Below are positions 46,823 through 54,204 of a DNA stretch of 54,204 nucleotides, piece by piece. Where the stretch lies: assembly GCA_016791365.1 (NCBI GenBank), contig JAEUMT010000003.1, forward strand, positions 1 through 54,204, in the 5' to 3' direction. Each line of letters begins with the position of its first letter. Position 1 is the first letter of the stretch. The translations under genes and the position numbers were made by a program. The notes below the pieces were generated by a model. It did no database searches. It was not told the DNA's origin and saw nothing but the letters and a program-made list of their open reading frames with translations. The stretch is from Hyphomonadaceae bacterium. Its GTDB lineage: Bacteria > Pseudomonadota > Alphaproteobacteria > Caulobacterales > Aquidulcibacteraceae.

Positions 46823-48805
46823 ATGCGCCGGCAATTGTTTGTCACAGCGAGTGTTGGGCTCTTGAGCCTCGCCGCCGCTCCGCCTGCCGTGGCGCAAGAG
46901 GAAGCCGCGCGCGAAGCCACCGAAGAACATGAGGCCGAGGAGGAAGAGGACGAGATCGTCGTGCAAGCGACACGGTCCAATCGCCGCGTGCAGGATGAGC
47001 CCATTCGCGTCGAAGTGATCGGCGCCGAAGAGATCGACGAAAAAGCGATGATGACGCCCGGCAACATCTCGATGTTGATGGCGGAAACGGGCGGCGTCCG
47101 CGTGCAGGTGACCTCCCCCGCGCTCGGCGCTTCCAACGTGCGCATGCAAGGCATGAACGGGCGCTACACGCAATTGCTGGCGGACGGCTTGCCGCTCTAT
47201 GGCGGCTCCTCCTCTTCGGTCGGCCTCCTGCAAATTGCGCCGACCGATCTCGGCCGCGTCGAAATCATCAAAGGCTCGGCCTCCGCGCTCTATGGCCCCT
47301 CCGCGCTTGGCGGCGTCATCAACCTCGTCTCGCGCCGCCCGGAGCACGAACCGCAAAGCACAGTCCTGTTCAACGCCACCTCGCGCGACGGCCAGGACCT
47401 CACCGGCTATGGCGCGGCGCAACTAAACGAAACCTGGGCCTATTCGCTTGTCGGCGGCCTACACCGTCAATCCGATCAGGACCTCGACGATGACGGCTGG
47501 ATCGATATGTCGGGCTACGAGCGTTGGACATTCCGCCCGCGTCTCTTTTGGGAAGGCCAGAGCGGCGCCAACGCCTTCGTCACGCTCGGCGCCATGAACG
47601 AAGAGCGCGAAGGCGGCACGCGCCCCGGCGCGCTCGCGCCGGACGGCCAACCCTTCGCCATCCTGCAAGAAAGTTCACGCCTCGACGGCGGCGCCGTCGC
47701 CGAATTTCCAATCGCGGGCGTCGGCGATCTCCACCTGCGCGCGTCAGCGATGACGCTCGATCATCGCCACCAGTTCGGCGCGCTCGTCGAAGAAGACCAA
47801 CACGACACGGCCTTCGCCGAAGTCTCGCTCGCCACCGGCACGGAGCGCACATCATGGCTCATCGGCGCCGCACTACAGGCTGACACCTTCGAGTCCGAAG
47901 CGTTCCCCATCTTCGACTACGACTATTCTTCCCCCGGCGTGTTCGCCCAAGTCGAGCACGACGCCACCGAAACTCTCACCCTCGCCGCCAGCGCCCGCTA
48001 CGACGATCACAGCGAATTCGGCGCGCACTTCAGCCCGCGCATTTCGATGCTGTACCGCCCCGGCCCGTGGCGCGTCCGCGCCTCGTACGGCCAAGGCTTC
48101 TACGCGCCGACGCCATTCGTGGAAGAAATCGAAGCCGCCGGTCTCTCGCGCCTCGAACCCCTCGGCGCGCTCGAAGCTGAAATCGCGCAAACCGCCTCGT
48201 TCGACGTCGGCTATTCGCATGGCCCGATCGAACTCAGCGCCACGCTCTTCGCCTCCGACATCGAAGACGCCGTGCAACTGCAAGAGGTCGACGCCGACAC
48301 AGTGCGCCTCGTCAACGCCGATGGCGTCACCCGCACACGCGGCGTCGAACTGCTCGCGCGCTATCGCTGGGAAAGTTTCGTCGTCACCGGCAGCTACGTG
48401 TACGTGGACGCCAGTGAGCCCGATCCCGATCTGGGCAGCCGCCGCACCACGCCTGAAACGCCGCGCAACACCGCTGGCATCGTCGCCATGTGGGAAGAGC
48501 ATGGCCGCGGGCGCCTTGGCGTCGAAGCCTATTACACCGGCGAACAAGAGCTTGAGGACAATCCGTATCGCACCGAGAGCGAACCCTATGTCGAACTCGG
48601 CATCCTCGGCGAAATCACACTCGGCAACGCCAGCCTTTATGTGAACTTCGAAAACATCCTCGACGTCCGCCAAACCCGCGAAGACTCGCTCCTACGCCCT
48701 GCTCGCGCGCCCGATGGGCGCTGGACGGTTGATGCCTGGGCGCCACTCGACGGCTTCACAGTGAATGCGGGCGTGCGACTGCGCTTTGGTGGCGGCGAAC
48801 ATTGA
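46823..48805 (+). CDS. TonB-dependent outer-membrane receptor
   Basis: A 660-residue receptor: signal peptide ending near AVAQE, acidic linker, TonB-box region DEIVVQATRSNRRVQDEP, a plug with RVEIIKGSASALYGPSALGGVINLVSRR, and a barrel ending in FTVNAGVRLRFGGG. It has no STN domain, unlike the lasso receptor. It starts 23 nt after the CDF stop on the same strand, so it is probably co-induced by the metal regulator. Its substrate could be a metal chelate, although an importer beside an exporter is odd. Confidence 0.92.
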   Translation: MRRQLFVTASVGLLSLAAAPPAVAQEEAAREATEEHEAEEEEDEIVVQATRSNRRVQDEPIRVEVIGAEEIDEKAMMTPGNISMLMAETGGVRVQVTSPALGASNVRMQGMNGRYTQLLADGLPLYGGSSSSVGLLQIAPTDLGRVEIIKGSASALYGPSALGGVINLVSRRPEHEPQSTVLFNATSRDGQDLTGYGAAQLNETWAYSLVGGLHRQSDQDLDDDGWIDMSGYERWTFRPRLFWEGQSGANAFVTLGAMNEEREGGTRPGALAPDGQPFAILQESSRLDGGAVAEFPIAGVGDLHLRASAMTLDHRHQFGALVEEDQHDTAFAEVSLATGTERTSWLIGAALQADTFESEAFPIFDYDYSSPGVFAQVEHDATETLTLAASARYDDHSEFGAHFSPRISMLYRPGPWRVRASYGQGFYAPTPFVEEIEAAGLSRLEPLGALEAEIAQTASFDVGYSHGPIELSATLFASDIEDAVQLQEVDADTVRLVNADGVTRTRGVELLARYRWESFVVTGSYVYVDASEPDPDLGSRRTTPETPRNTAGIVAMWEEHGRGRLGVEAYYTGEQELEDNPYRTESEPYVELGILGEITLGNASLYVNFENILDVRQTREDSLLRPARAPDGRWTVDAWAPLDGFTVNAGVRLRFGGGEH

Positions 48806-48839
48806 GTTACAGCAGCCGGCGCGAGTAGCTCCCCACTTC

Positions 48840-48902
48840 CCGCCCTTCTCCCCTCGTGGGAGAAGGTGTTTTGGCGCACCGCGCCGAGACGGATGAGAGG
48901 GT
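48840..48902 (+). repeat. REP-like hairpin element, copy 1
   Basis: CCTTCTCCC-CTCGT-GGGAGAAGG stem, then a GGCGC-ACC-GCGCC stem and the tail GACGGATGAGAGGG. It ends directly at the DUF559 start codon. Confidence 0.85.
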
Positions 48903-49265
48903 ATGAAGCGCCTAATCAAATCCGACCGCACACTCACCCGCGCCCGCAAACTCCGCGCAAAAATGAGCGACGAAGAACGCATCCTCTGGATGCTGCTCCG
49001 CGATCGCCGCTTCGCAGATTTCAAATTCCGCCGACAAGTCCCACTCGGCGATTACGTCGCCGACTTCGTCTGCTTCGGCGCCAAACTCATTCTCGAACTC
49101 GACGGCTCACAACACGCCAACCCCGAACAAGCAAAGTTCGACGCCATCCGCACCCAACACCTCGAAGCCGCCGGCTTCCGCGTCACCCGCATCTGGTGCA
49201 GCGACCTCTTCAAAGACCGCGAAGCCGCCATGAATCAAATCTGGAACGCATTGCACGACCGCTAA
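48903..49265 (+). CDS. DUF559 endonuclease-fold protein between REP-like elements
   Basis: A 120-residue protein of the DUF559/Vsr-like restriction-endonuclease fold: SDEERILWMLLRDRRFADFKFRRQVPLGDYVADFVCFGAKLILELDGSQHANPEQAKFDAIRTQHLEAAGFRVTRIW, with the acidic residues of the nuclease core (YVADFVC and ELDGSQH). Its ATG abuts one REP-like hairpin and its stop is 4 nt from another in the same orientation. DUF559 genes are scattered in many alphaproteobacterial genomes. A role in spreading the repeats, like that of RAYT transposases for other REPs, is inference. Confidence 0.88.
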   Translation: MKRLIKSDRTLTRARKLRAKMSDEERILWMLLRDRRFADFKFRRQVPLGDYVADFVCFGAKLILELDGSQHANPEQAKFDAIRTQHLEAAGFRVTRIWCSDLFKDREAAMNQIWNALHDR

Positions 49266-49269
49266 CATC

Positions 49270-49322
49270 CCCGCCCTTCTCCCCTTGTGGGAGAAGGTGG
49301 CGCGAAGCGCCGGATGAGGGGT
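49270..49322 (+). repeat. REP-like hairpin element, copy 2
   Basis: CCTTCTCCC-CTTGT-GGGAGAAGG, then GGCGC-GAA-GCGCC and the tail GGATGAGGGGT. Direct orientation relative to copy 1. Starts 4 nt after the DUF559 stop. Confidence 0.85.
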
Positions 49323-49389
49323 GCATGCAACACCCACCACCGCGCAATCACCCCTCACCCAAACCAACGCCGCCGAACAACCGCGCCCG

Positions 49390-49415
49390 CGCTCCCTCTC
49401 CCACAAGGGGAGAGG
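49390..49415 (-). repeat. REP-like hairpin element, copy 3 (inverted, shorter)
   Basis: CCCTCTCCC-ACAAG-GGGAGAGG is the reverse orientation of the main hairpin with slightly changed arms. The second stem is not clear. Confidence 0.7.
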
Positions 49416-49450
49416 CCCAACCCCGCGCACTCGACACGCGGGCGCCCTCG

Positions 49451-49512
49451 TCCTTCTCCCCCTGTGGGAGAAGGTGGCTCGGCGCAAAGCGCCGAGACGG
49501 ATGAGGGGTAAC
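49451..49512 (+). repeat. REP-like hairpin element, copy 4
   Basis: CCTTCTCCC-CCTGT-GGGAGAAGG, then CTCGGCGC-AAA-GCGCCGAG and the tail ACGGATGAGGGGTA. Direct orientation, closest to copy 1 in the tail. Confidence 0.85.
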
Positions 49513-49649
49513 AGCGCGAGAAATTCGAACGCTTCGCAAACACCGTCGCCATCATTCATCGTCGCGAAAATCGCTGTTACCCGCTCAGCACGCGACACGT
49601 TAACGAGTGCCGGGACGACTCGCTGCATGATCTCGATACGAGGTGCGTG

Positions 49650-50684
49650 ATGTCGCGGTTTCCGTTTAAGAACCTTGAGAAGTACAAAGTCGGCGGGTCA
49701 GGTGATACAATGCACCTGGCGATGCCTGCGCCAGTCACTCCCAAAGGCAAAATCCTTCGACGCTGCCCACAAGACGATTGTCAGCCCGCCCTCTTCCAAC
49801 TTGGGGACGGTTCTGGGACTCATCCGCGACCGGGGAAATGCGTCCGGACACCAGGCACACCCGGTACGACTTGTCCCTACTGTGGACATAGCGGCGCAGA
49901 TTCCGAATTCGCTGCCGAGGAAGACATCGCCGCAGCGTTGGCAGAGGTGAAGTGGGCAGCAGCGAAGGACATTCAGGACGCGCTCAACGACATGGCCAAG
50001 AAATTCAATCGTGGTCAGAAGCGCGGAAGCCTCATCTCGATGAAAATGACGACTCAACATCGGCATCTCCCACGGCCGGTTGCTTATCGTGAAGACCTGC
50101 TGAGAGATTTGGCCTGCGACTGTTGTGGGCGCCAATACGGGGTATTCGCAATTGCGCTGCACTGTCCCGACTGTGCAGCCCCAAACTTACTGACGCATTT
50201 CAAGCGCGAGACAGAACTCATTGATCTGCAGTTGGCGCTGTCCGAAACGGCGCGCTCCGACGGAAACGCTGAACTCTCGCATCGCCTATTGGGCAATGCT
50301 CATGAAGACGTGCTGACGGCGTTTGAGACCTATCTAAAGGTCGCTTACTCGCATCTCGTGTACAAGTCCTCTGGATCTCGTCCAAAAGCTCAGAAGAATC
50401 GATTTCAAAACGTTGGCAGAGCAAAGGCGGCGTTTGCCGAAATTGGTCTTGACCCTTTCAACGCCCTCACCGATGCGGAACTAGAGGCGCTGTCGGAAAA
50501 CATCGAGAAGCGCCACGTAGTGGGGCACAATCTCGGTTTGATAGACGATCACTTTGTGAACGTCATGGAAGAGGGCGAAGCGGGCAAGACACTGGAAATT
50601 TCGAGCACGGAAGTGGCCGCTTTTGCGATTCAGTGCGGCCAGGTCGTGGGGCGCCTGGATGAAGCGTTGCCGGTACCAGTCTAG
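49650..50684 (+). CDS. uncharacterised protein with zinc-ribbon-like cysteine pairs
   Basis: The ~344-residue product has two cysteine clusters, CPQDDC with CVRTPGTPGTTCPYC (about 40-80), and CDCCGRQYGVFAIALHCPDC (about 155-175). A long helical C-terminal part follows (NAHEDVLTAFETYLKVAYSHLVYKSSG...RHVVGHNLGLIDDHFVNVM) that includes an RHVVGHNLG stretch reminiscent of the HEPN-like or MAE_28990 type of helical bundle. GC content and codon use are lower than in lepA next door, so it looks recently acquired. No firm family; a stress or defence role is only a thought. ATG 49650 is chosen (GTG 49647 also possible). Confidence 0.7.
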   Translation: MSRFPFKNLEKYKVGGSGDTMHLAMPAPVTPKGKILRRCPQDDCQPALFQLGDGSGTHPRPGKCVRTPGTPGTTCPYCGHSGADSEFAAEEDIAAALAEVKWAAAKDIQDALNDMAKKFNRGQKRGSLISMKMTTQHRHLPRPVAYREDLLRDLACDCCGRQYGVFAIALHCPDCAAPNLLTHFKRETELIDLQLALSETARSDGNAELSHRLLGNAHEDVLTAFETYLKVAYSHLVYKSSGSRPKAQKNRFQNVGRAKAAFAEIGLDPFNALTDAELEALSENIEKRHVVGHNLGLIDDHFVNVMEEGEAGKTLEISSTEVAAFAIQCGQVVGRLDEALPVPV

Positions 50685-50713
50685 GGGACAGGCCGTCTTA
50701 GCTATTGTGAGTT

Positions 50714-52519
50714 TCAATCGCTATCCATCTTCAATGCCGCAATGAACGCTTCCTGCGGGATGTCGACTTTGCCGAACTGGCGCATCTTTTTCTTACCCGC
50801 CTTCTGCTTGTCGAGCAGCTTACGTTTGCGCGAGGCGTCGCCGCCGTAGCACTTGGCCGTCACGTCCTTGCGCAAGGCTGAGAGCGTTTCGCGGGCGATG
50901 ATGCGGCCGCCGATCGCGGCTTGGATCGGGATCTTGAACATGTGCTGCGGGATCAGCTCTTTCAGCTTTTCCACCATCGAGCGGCCACGGCTTTCGGCGC
51001 GCCCGGCATGCACGAGCATCGAGAGCGCATCGACCGGATCGTCGTTCACCAGGATCGACATCTTCACCAGATCGCCGACGCGGTGATCGATGATGGAATA
51101 GTCGAAGCTGGCATAGCCCTTCGAGACGCTCTTCAAGCGATCGTAGAAATCGAACACGACTTCGTTGAGCGGCAGCTCATAGACCAGCATCGCGCGCGAG
51201 CCGACATAGTTGAGCTCCTTCTGCACGCCGCGCCGATCCTGGCAAAGCTTGATGATGGAGCCCAGATATTCATCCGGCGTCAGCAGCGTGGCCTTGATCC
51301 ACGGCTCTTCGATTTCCTTAATGTAAACGACGTCCGGCAGATCGGCCGGATTGTGCAGCTCTTTGATCTCGCCGTCGTTCATATGAACTTTATAGACGAC
51401 GCTGGGCGCCGTCGCGATGAGATCAAGATCGAACTCGCGGCTGAGGCGCTCTTGGATGATTTCCAAGTGCAGCAACCCAAGAAAGCCGCAGCGAAAACCG
51501 AAGCCGAGCGCGGCTGAGGTTTCCATTTCATAGCTGAAGCTCGCGTCATTGAGGCGGAGCTTCGACATCGCGGCGCGCAGATCTTCAAAGTCCGCGGCGT
51601 CCGTGGGGAAGAGACCGCAGAACACAACCGGCTGCGCCGGTTTAAAGCCCGGCAGCGCTTGCGCGGTTTCGCGGCGATAATCCGTGATCGTGTCGCCCAC
51701 GCGCGCGTCGGCCACTTCCTTGATCGATCCCGTCAAGATTCCGATTTCACCGGGACCGAGTTCAGCAACGTCTTCACGCTTGGGCCTGAGCACGCCGAGC
51801 GTGTCGACATTGTAGTCAGCGCCGGTCTGCATGAGCTTCACGCGCATGCCCTTCTTCACCACGCCATCGATGACGCGGAAGAGCACGACAACGCCGAGAT
51901 AAGCGTCGTACCAGGCATCGACGAGCATCGCCTTCAGCGGCGCGTCGCGATCGCCGGCTTTCGGCGGCGGCAAGCGCGTGACGATGGCCTCGAGAAGCTC
52001 GGTGATGCCCTCGCCTGTCTTGCCGGACGCCAGCACAGCCTGGCTCGCATCAAGCCCGATCACATCCTCGATCTGCTGCTTCACGCGCTCGGGCTCGGCC
52101 GCGGGCAAGTCGATCTTGTTGATCACCGGCACGATCTCAAGATCGAGATCCAGCGCCTGATAAACGTTCGCCAGCGTTTGCGCTTCGACGCCTTGGCTCG
52201 CGTCCACGATCAGCAACGCGCCCTCGCAAGCCGCCAGCGACCGCGAGACCTCATACGCAAAGTCCACGTGCCCAGGCGTGTCCATCAGATTGAGAACGTA
52301 ATCGTTCCCATCCCGCGCCTTGTAATCCAGGCGCACCGTCTGCGCCTTAATCGTGATCCCCCGCTCCTTCTCGATATCCATGTTATCGAGAACCTGCTCG
52401 GTCATCTCACGCGCCGTGAGGCCGCCAGTCGTTTGAATCAAACGATCGGATAGAGTGCTCTTGCCGTGGTCGATGTGGGCCACGATTGAGAAGTTACGGA
52501 TGCGGTCGCGGGCAGTCAT
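50714..52519 (-). CDS. lepA: elongation factor 4 (LepA)
   Basis: A ribosomal back-translocase GTPase. The 601-residue protein shows the full family: G1 [15 protein letters not shown]3 [13 protein letters not shown]4 NKIDL, EF-G-like domains II, III and V, and the unique C-terminal domain ending [26 protein letters not shown] housekeeping gene, probably chromosomal, and a good anchor for phylogeny. Confidence 0.98.
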   Translation of the reverse strand: MTARDRIRNFSIVAHIDHGKSTLSDRLIQTTGGLTAREMTEQVLDNMDIEKERGITIKAQTVRLDYKARDGNDYVLNLMDTPGHVDFAYEVSRSLAACEGALLIVDASQGVEAQTLANVYQALDLDLEIVPVINKIDLPAAEPERVKQQIEDVIGLDASQAVLASGKTGEGITELLEAIVTRLPPPKAGDRDAPLKAMLVDAWYDAYLGVVVLFRVIDGVVKKGMRVKLMQTGADYNVDTLGVLRPKREDVAELGPGEIGILTGSIKEVADARVGDTITDYRRETAQALPGFKPAQPVVFCGLFPTDAADFEDLRAAMSKLRLNDASFSYEMETSAALGFGFRCGFLGLLHLEIIQERLSREFDLDLIATAPSVVYKVHMNDGEIKELHNPADLPDVVYIKEIEEPWIKATLLTPDEYLGSIIKLCQDRRGVQKELNYVGSRAMLVYELPLNEVVFDFYDRLKSVSKGYASFDYSIIDHRVGDLVKMSILVNDDPVDALSMLVHAGRAESRGRSMVEKLKELIPQHMFKIPIQAAIGGRIIARETLSALRKDVTAKCYGGDASRKRKLLDKQKAGKKKMRQFGKVDIPQEAFIAALKMDSD

Positions 52520-52573
52520 TTCAACGCCGGTAGGTATAGGCGCTCGCGCGGGGCGCCAAGGCTCACGGCTGCG

Positions 52574-53134
52574 TCAGTTCGGCATTAGAGCGAAAAATAC
52601 CGCGTAGAATAAGAGCCATGCGCCGATGAGGACCCAAAGCAGCAGCCGCTCGCTGAGCCGGCGGCTCAGGACGCGTCCGGCGAGCGAGACGCCGATCGAG
52701 ACGATCAGGAAGCGCGGCAGGCGCGCCGCGACAGCGGCGAGTGCGAATGCCGGCAGCGATGCGCCGGCGTTTGGCGCGAGGATGGCAAAGACTTTGAACG
52801 GCGTGGACGTCAGCGGCCCGAGCAACGTGGTTAGGAACCAGTTCTCGGCCATGCCCTGCTCCGCGCGTTGCGCCATCGCTTCGCTGACAGCCGGCACGGC
52901 GAGCACGGCTTCACGCGCGGTCGCGGGATCGTTCGTGCTCCACAGATACATGATGACGCCGCCGACGCTGGCGCCGATAGCGGCAATGATCGAAGCGCGT
53001 AGAGCAGGCTTGATGCCGCGCTTCAGGCCGATATAGCTCAGCAGCACGTCAGGCACGACAAAGAACAACGTAGCCTCCGCCACCCCCCAGACGAAGGCGG
53101 CGATGTCGAGCGCGTTTTTCCTTAGCATCGTCAT
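52574..53134 (-). CDS. multi-pass membrane protein (VTT/YqaA-like)
   Basis: A 186-residue protein with about five membrane segments (IAAFVWGVAEATLFFVVPDVLLSYIGL, ASIIAAIGASVGGVIMYLW, LLGPLTSTPFKVFAILAPNAG, LPAFALAAVAARLPRFLIVSIGVSLAG, LLLWVLIGAWLLFYAVFF). The layout recalls small SNARE-associated/VTT (DedA/YqaA) proteins. Its ATG overlaps the previous gene's stop (ATGA), forming the end of a three-gene operon. Confidence 0.75.
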   Translation of the reverse strand: MTMLRKNALDIAAFVWGVAEATLFFVVPDVLLSYIGLKRGIKPALRASIIAAIGASVGGVIMYLWSTNDPATAREAVLAVPAVSEAMAQRAEQGMAENWFLTTLLGPLTSTPFKVFAILAPNAGASLPAFALAAVAARLPRFLIVSIGVSLAGRVLSRRLSERLLLWVLIGAWLLFYAVFFALMPN

Positions 53135-53469
53135 TTGCGCTTCGGGCTGTAGGGGCTCTCGGGGTTGGCGTCGAGGTCAACGACTTCGACACACCCCTGT
53201 GGTTGAGCGTGACGATCGCCGCTTTTCCATTCGCCCTCATGCAGACGCGCGAAACTCACCTTCGACAAGAACAAGCAACGCCATTCGCCGCCAGGCGGCA
53301 AACCTGAACCACTGGCGCCGCCAACTTGATAGGTAAGCGCTTTCTCTTCGCCACCGCTGTGACCGAGAATGACGGGGCAAAGTTCGCGACGATGGCCGCC
53401 GTACATGCACGCAATTTGCTTACGGGTGCGCAGCGCCTGCTCGAACAGCTTGTAGGTCGCGCTCGTCAT
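53131..53469 (-). CDS. small protein, possibly WYL-like
   Basis: A 112-residue protein: MTSATYKLFEQALRTRKQIACMYGGHRRELCPVILGHSGGEEKALTYQVGG...WRCLFLSKVSFARLHEGEW. The order (basic helix, CMYGGHRRELCPVILG, YQVGG, LSKVSFARL) resembles a stand-alone WYL-type ligand-binding domain, but the WYL triplet itself is missing. Start 53469 overlaps the upstream gene (ATGA) and the stop overlaps the downstream gene (ATGA), so all three are co-translated. It could sense a nucleotide or fragment if WYL-like (inference). Confidence 0.65.
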   Translation of the reverse strand: MTSATYKLFEQALRTRKQIACMYGGHRRELCPVILGHSGGEEKALTYQVGGASGSGLPPGGEWRCLFLSKVSFARLHEGEWKSGDRHAQPQGCVEVVDLDANPESPYSPKRK

Positions 53470-53843
53470 GCGCCCGACGCCATCGGCGGCAGGTCCAGGC
53501 GCACACCAAGGCTCGCGCGCTCGCCGCTGGCGGTTTCGAAGCCGCCGACAATGCGGGCTTTGCACTGCACTGTTGCGTCGGGTGTGCCGGCGGCGGCGAG
53601 GTCGGCACGGTAGCGCGCGGCATTGTCGCGGCTGAGGTAGCCAATGAGCGCATCATCGATTTCAACACGTACGGCATTGGCATCGTACGGATTTGCGTTC
53701 TCGAGGATCAGATGCGCGTCGACGGTGACGGTGCGACTGCTGCGCCCATGCCGTTTGACGACATCCGCAAGCACATCCTGCCGCCGCGAGACGCCGACGA
53801 CTTCGACAGCGAATGTCCCGGGCCCCTCAATCCTGATAAGCAT
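53466..53843 (-). CDS. HIRAN-like domain protein
   Basis: A 125-residue protein beginning MLIRIEGPGTFAVEVVGVSRRQDVLADVV. The segment ILENANPYDANAVRVEIDDALIGYLSRDNAARYR matches the HIRAN pattern (E-x-NPYD-x-NAVRV...IGYL), a domain that binds DNA ends in helicase-associated proteins. A seven-residue longer start at 53864 is possible. First gene of a three-gene ATGA-linked operon. A close paralogue starts in inverted orientation across the tRNA-Leu gene. Confidence 0.72.
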   Translation of the reverse strand: MLIRIEGPGTFAVEVVGVSRRQDVLADVVKRHGRSSRTVTVDAHLILENANPYDANAVRVEIDDALIGYLSRDNAARYRADLAAAGTPDATVQCKARIVGGFETASGERASLGVRLDLPPMASGA

Positions 53844-53978
53844 AAGGCGGCCGCCTCTCGACAACTGCCCCTATGTAGGACTGGAAGCGCCGCCCGTCAG
53901 GGGTGCATGGGCCGGGCCGGCGCCGGTGCATTGACGCGTGTTCCGGTCTTCTTTAAACCCCGCGCTCTTCTACCCCGT

Positions 53979-54065
53979 GCCCGGATGGCGGAATTGGTAG
54001 ACGCACCAGCTTCAGGTGCTGGCGCTCGCAAGGGCGTGGAGGTTCGAGTCCTCTTCCGGGCACCA
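53979..54065 (+). tRNA. tRNA-Leu (CAG)
   Basis: An 87-nt class II tRNA with encoded CCA. The acceptor stem GCCCGG pairs with CCGGGC. The anticodon arm is CCAGC-TTCAGGT-GCTGG with anticodon CAG. The GGTTCGAGTCC T-arm and a variable arm of Leu type are present. It lies between the two HIRAN-like genes. Confidence 0.97.
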
Positions 54066-54124
54066 AGCTTTGCGCGATGCGCTGCGCCTGGCGCGCTCTT
54101 AGGCGCAACTAGGCAAGGTCTGCG

Positions 54125-54204
54125 ATGCAGATTGACCTCCATGGCCCAGGCACATTCGCGGTTGATGTCGTTGGCGTCTCGCGGCGTCAGAGCGTGCTTG
54201 CGGC
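54125..54204 (+). CDS. partial HIRAN-like paralogue, runs off the window
   Basis: The frame from ATG 54125 reads MQIDLHGPGTFAVDVVGVSR and continues RQSVLA to the edge. Of the first 26 residues most are identical to the minus-strand HIRAN-like protein at 53466-53843. It is cut by the window end. The pair forms an inverted duplication around tRNA-Leu. Confidence 0.75.
   Translation, partial: MQIDLHGPGTFAVDVVGVSRRQSVLA

Overview
The window is about 65% GC and looks alphaproteobacterial. It has FecI/FecR/TonB-receptor signalling, a LuxI/LuxR pair, ParB/ArdC/Toprim conjugative-element genes of the kind common in sphingomonads and Caulobacterales, a P4-type integrase, and GC-rich hairpin repeats around a DUF559 gene. 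A Caulobacterales/Hyphomonadaceae-like soil or freshwater bacterium is my best guess. It is inferred from gene families, not from a marker gene.

Layout. (1) 210-5827 is a mercury module: merT-merP-merF-merA plus a VOC-fold protein and a small dimeric-barrel-like protein on the minus strand, a divergent merR, a decayed second merR, and a long-form merB. Two operators with the same arms (CTGTAG-N3-CTACAG) sit in 19-bp promoter spacers. (2) 5857-6712 holds an XRE repressor with an inverted-repeat operator and two unrecognised small genes, one overlapping the next block. (3) 6699-18980 is the most interesting part: a lasso-peptide locus with two precursor genes, joined to quorum sensing. Plus strand: ECF sigma factor, FecR anti-sigma, STN-type TonB receptor, lasso isopeptidase. 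Minus strand: luxR, luxI, a PhyH-type Fe(II)/2-oxoglutarate dioxygenase, a GntR regulator, precursors A1 and A2, a fused B1-B2 leader-binding/protease protein, and the C cyclase. The two arms converge and overlap at 13191-13243.

(4) 19278-29296 carries mobile-element genes: ParB-like protein, ArdC antirestriction protein, Toprim protein, a small SSB-like protein, a DUF6876-like protein, a TraF-type signal peptidase, a VirD2/DUF3363-type relaxase that looks short at its C terminus, a small membrane protein, an AAA ATPase, and a P4-type integrase beside tRNA-Ser(GGA). The integrase abuts the tRNA 3' end, so the mercury, lasso, quorum-sensing and conjugation genes may all be cargo of one island. 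The opposite att copy was not found here.

(5) 29720-54204 looks like chromosomal background with some accessory genes: msrA, a response regulator with a hybrid PAS histidine kinase, lipoproteins, an M3 metallopeptidase with a clear terminator, a 1734-residue lipase/RTX-like protein with 38-residue C-terminal repeats, DUF1428 and NmrA-family proteins, a MerR-CDF-TonB receptor metal locus, a DUF559 gene between direct REP-like hairpins, lepA, a three-gene operon with ATGA overlaps, and tRNA-Leu(CAG) flanked by inverted paralogues of a HIRAN-like gene.

Proposed working of the lasso locus (inference): LuxI signal and LuxR drive the minus-strand operon at high density. B and C mature two peptides with predicted Gly1-Glu9 rings, and PhyH may hydroxylate a peptide or the signal. 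The TonB receptor recaptures lasso peptide and signals through FecR and sigma. The isopeptidase linearises what is imported.
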